Shown here in pieces: positions 50,075 to 50,965 of a stretch of DNA of 50,965 nt. The translations under genes and the position numbers were made by a program. Source of the stretch: DASPKT01 sp035626475 (lineage in GTDB: Bacteria > Pseudomonadota > Alphaproteobacteria > Azospirillales > Azospirillaceae); contig DASPNP010000080.1 of NCBI GenBank assembly GCA_035626475.1, positions 1-50,965 on the forward strand, given 5' to 3'. Position 1 is the first letter of the stretch; every line of letters begins with the position of its first letter. The notes under the pieces were generated by a model that was given only the letters and a program-made list of their open reading frames with translations, was not told where the DNA came from and did no database searches.

Positions 50075-50187
50075 CTGCGGCGCAGCCGCTGTCCGGAAGC
50101 CGTTTCCACGACCCGCCCGCCATGACGTGCATCTCCGCGGCCGGAATGCGCGCCACTCCCAACGACGCGCCGATAGGTCCGGCCCGT

Positions 50188-50965
50188 TCACGGCTGATTG
50201 GCGCACGCCTCCCGCGCGGCGGCGACGATGCTGTCCGTGCCGAGCCCATGCTTGGCCAGGGCGTCGGGAATATCGGACGACTCGCCGAAACGGATGGTGC
50301 CCAGCGCATGCAGAGGGTTGCGGTGGACGCTGCCGAGCCAGCCGAGCGCTGCGGGGTGGCCGTCGATCACGGTGACCAGGGCCGCGTCGCTTGGCAGCTG
50401 GTTCAGCAGGGCCTCCACATGGCTCCGGGCTTGGTCGCCCCGCCGCCGGGCCGCCTGGGCGGACGACCAGCCCTGGTAGAGACGGTCGGCCGAGGTGATG
50501 GCGAGGAGGCCCACCGATGCGTCGTGCTCGGCCAGCCGCAGCAGCGCGGCCTGCGCCTCCGGCGCCACCGCACCGGTGTAGGCGATCGCCACCCGGCACG
50601 CCGGCCCCGGCGCACGCATCCAATAGCCGCCGTCTACGATCGCTCGGGCGAGCTCGGCCGTCATCGGCCGCGGCGGCTGCGCCAGGGACCGGGTGGAGAG
50701 GCGCAGATAGACCGAGCCGCCGTCGGGAGCCTGCATGTACTCGAAACCCCAACGCATGATGACGGCCAGCTCGTCGACGAAGGCGGGCTCGTAGGTGGCG
50801 AGGTTCGGCAGGCCCATGCCGATCAGCGGCGTGACGATCGACTGGTGCGCGCCCCCCTCCGGCGCCAGCGTCACGCCCGACGGCGTCGCCACCACCATGA
50901 AGCGGCTGTCCTGGTAGAGCGCGTAGTTCATCGCGTCCAGGCCGCGCTTGATGAAGGGATCGTAG
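50188..50965 (-). CDS. AceE/transketolase-like E1 subunit, C-terminal part (cut by window edge)
   Basis: Partial minus-strand gene: the 3' end is at 50188 and the 5' end lies beyond 50965. The visible 259 residues begin YDPFIKRGLDAMNYALYQDSRF and contain VVATPSGVTLAPEGGAHQSIVTPLIGMGLP, the ThDP-binding segment of homodimeric pyruvate dehydrogenase E1 and related transketolases, then SVYLRLSTRSL and a C-terminal domain (AIVDGGYWMRA, VGLLAITSADRLYQGW, HALGTIRFGESSDIPD). It would decarboxylate pyruvate or a related 2-oxo acid. An in-frame ATG at 50931 is internal, not the start. It converges on the VOC gene. Confidence 0.8.
   Translation of the reverse strand, partial: YDPFIKRGLDAMNYALYQDSRFMVVATPSGVTLAPEGGAHQSIVTPLIGMGLPNLATYEPAFVDELAVIMRWGFEYMQAPDGGSVYLRLSTRSLAQPPRPMTAELARAIVDGGYWMRAPGPACRVAIAYTGAVAPEAQAALLRLAEHDASVGLLAITSADRLYQGWSSAQAARRRGDQARSHVEALLNQLPSDAALVTVIDGHPAALGWLGSVHRNPLHALGTIRFGESSDIPDALAKHGLGTDSIVAAAREACANQP

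Noticed and set aside
1..50965. CRISPR arrays, insertion sequences, integrases, tRNA or rRNA genes
   Set aside because: I saw no regularly spaced repeats, transposase or integrase motifs, or RNA-gene signatures on either strand.

Overview
The window is GC-rich (roughly two-thirds G+C by eye), densely packed and contains no tRNA, rRNA, phage or insertion-sequence genes. Gene content (Lrp/AsnC, MocR, XRE-cupin and GlxA regulators, TorF porin, aspartate dehydrogenase, DgcN/DgcA, OtnK/OtnC, AldH7 with a lysine-dehydrogenase-like protein) suggests a metabolically versatile alphaproteobacterium, perhaps of Rhodospirillales type. The species cannot be read from the sequence. Almost everything is amino-acid, D-amino-acid, amide or peptide catabolism.

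Layout. (1) 0-7 kb: diaminopropionate ammonia-lyase divergent from an XRE-cupin regulator; a lysine-dehydrogenase-like / aminoadipate-semialdehyde dehydrogenase / ThDP-enzyme operon divergent from an Lrp regulator. (2) 7-12 kb: a strongly folded leader RNA before a 93-aa orphan protein, a DUF6746-like exported protein, aspartate dehydrogenase with a tautomerase and a TorF porin, then a PhnZ-like HD oxygenase paired with a D-cysteine desulfhydrase-type PLP enzyme. (3) 12-22 kb: MocR regulator, variant M19 dipeptidase, OtnK/OtnC, a TonB-dependent receptor, an AmpG/RhtX-like MFS permease and an S12 serine hydrolase. (4) 22-31.5 kb: Lrp regulator divergent from an omega-aminotransferase, GlxA regulator coupled to a PepSY protein, M55 D-aminopeptidase, second S12 hydrolase, an aldehyde dehydrogenase. 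(5) 31.7-39.3 kb: alanine racemase coupled to an (R)-amine-transaminase-like class IV aminotransferase; facing them a four-gene operon M81 peptidase - MmgE/PrpD - amidase - catalytically dead alpha/beta hydrolase, whose 5' leader carries an intrinsic terminator. (6) 39.7-50 kb: third S12 hydrolase with an esterase, then a DSD1-type D-hydroxyamino-acid lyase, semialdehyde dehydrogenase, second M81 peptidase, DgcN, DgcA and a VOC protein. The window ends inside an AceE/transketolase-like E1 subunit.

How it may work together (inference). Peptidase families that tolerate D-residues (three S12, two M81, M55, M19, amidase) sit with enzymes that consume released D- or non-standard amino acids (alanine racemase, DgcN/DgcA for D-Glu, DSD1-type lyase, aspartate dehydrogenase, diaminopropionate lyase, omega-aminotransferase plus semialdehyde dehydrogenases). 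A TonB receptor plus AmpG-like permease offers an uptake route, and no ABC transporter is present. The set recalls the microcystin-degrading mlrB/mlrC/mlrD genes without mlrA, so a D-amino-acid-containing peptide (non-ribosomal peptide or peptidoglycan fragment) is the best guess for the substrate.
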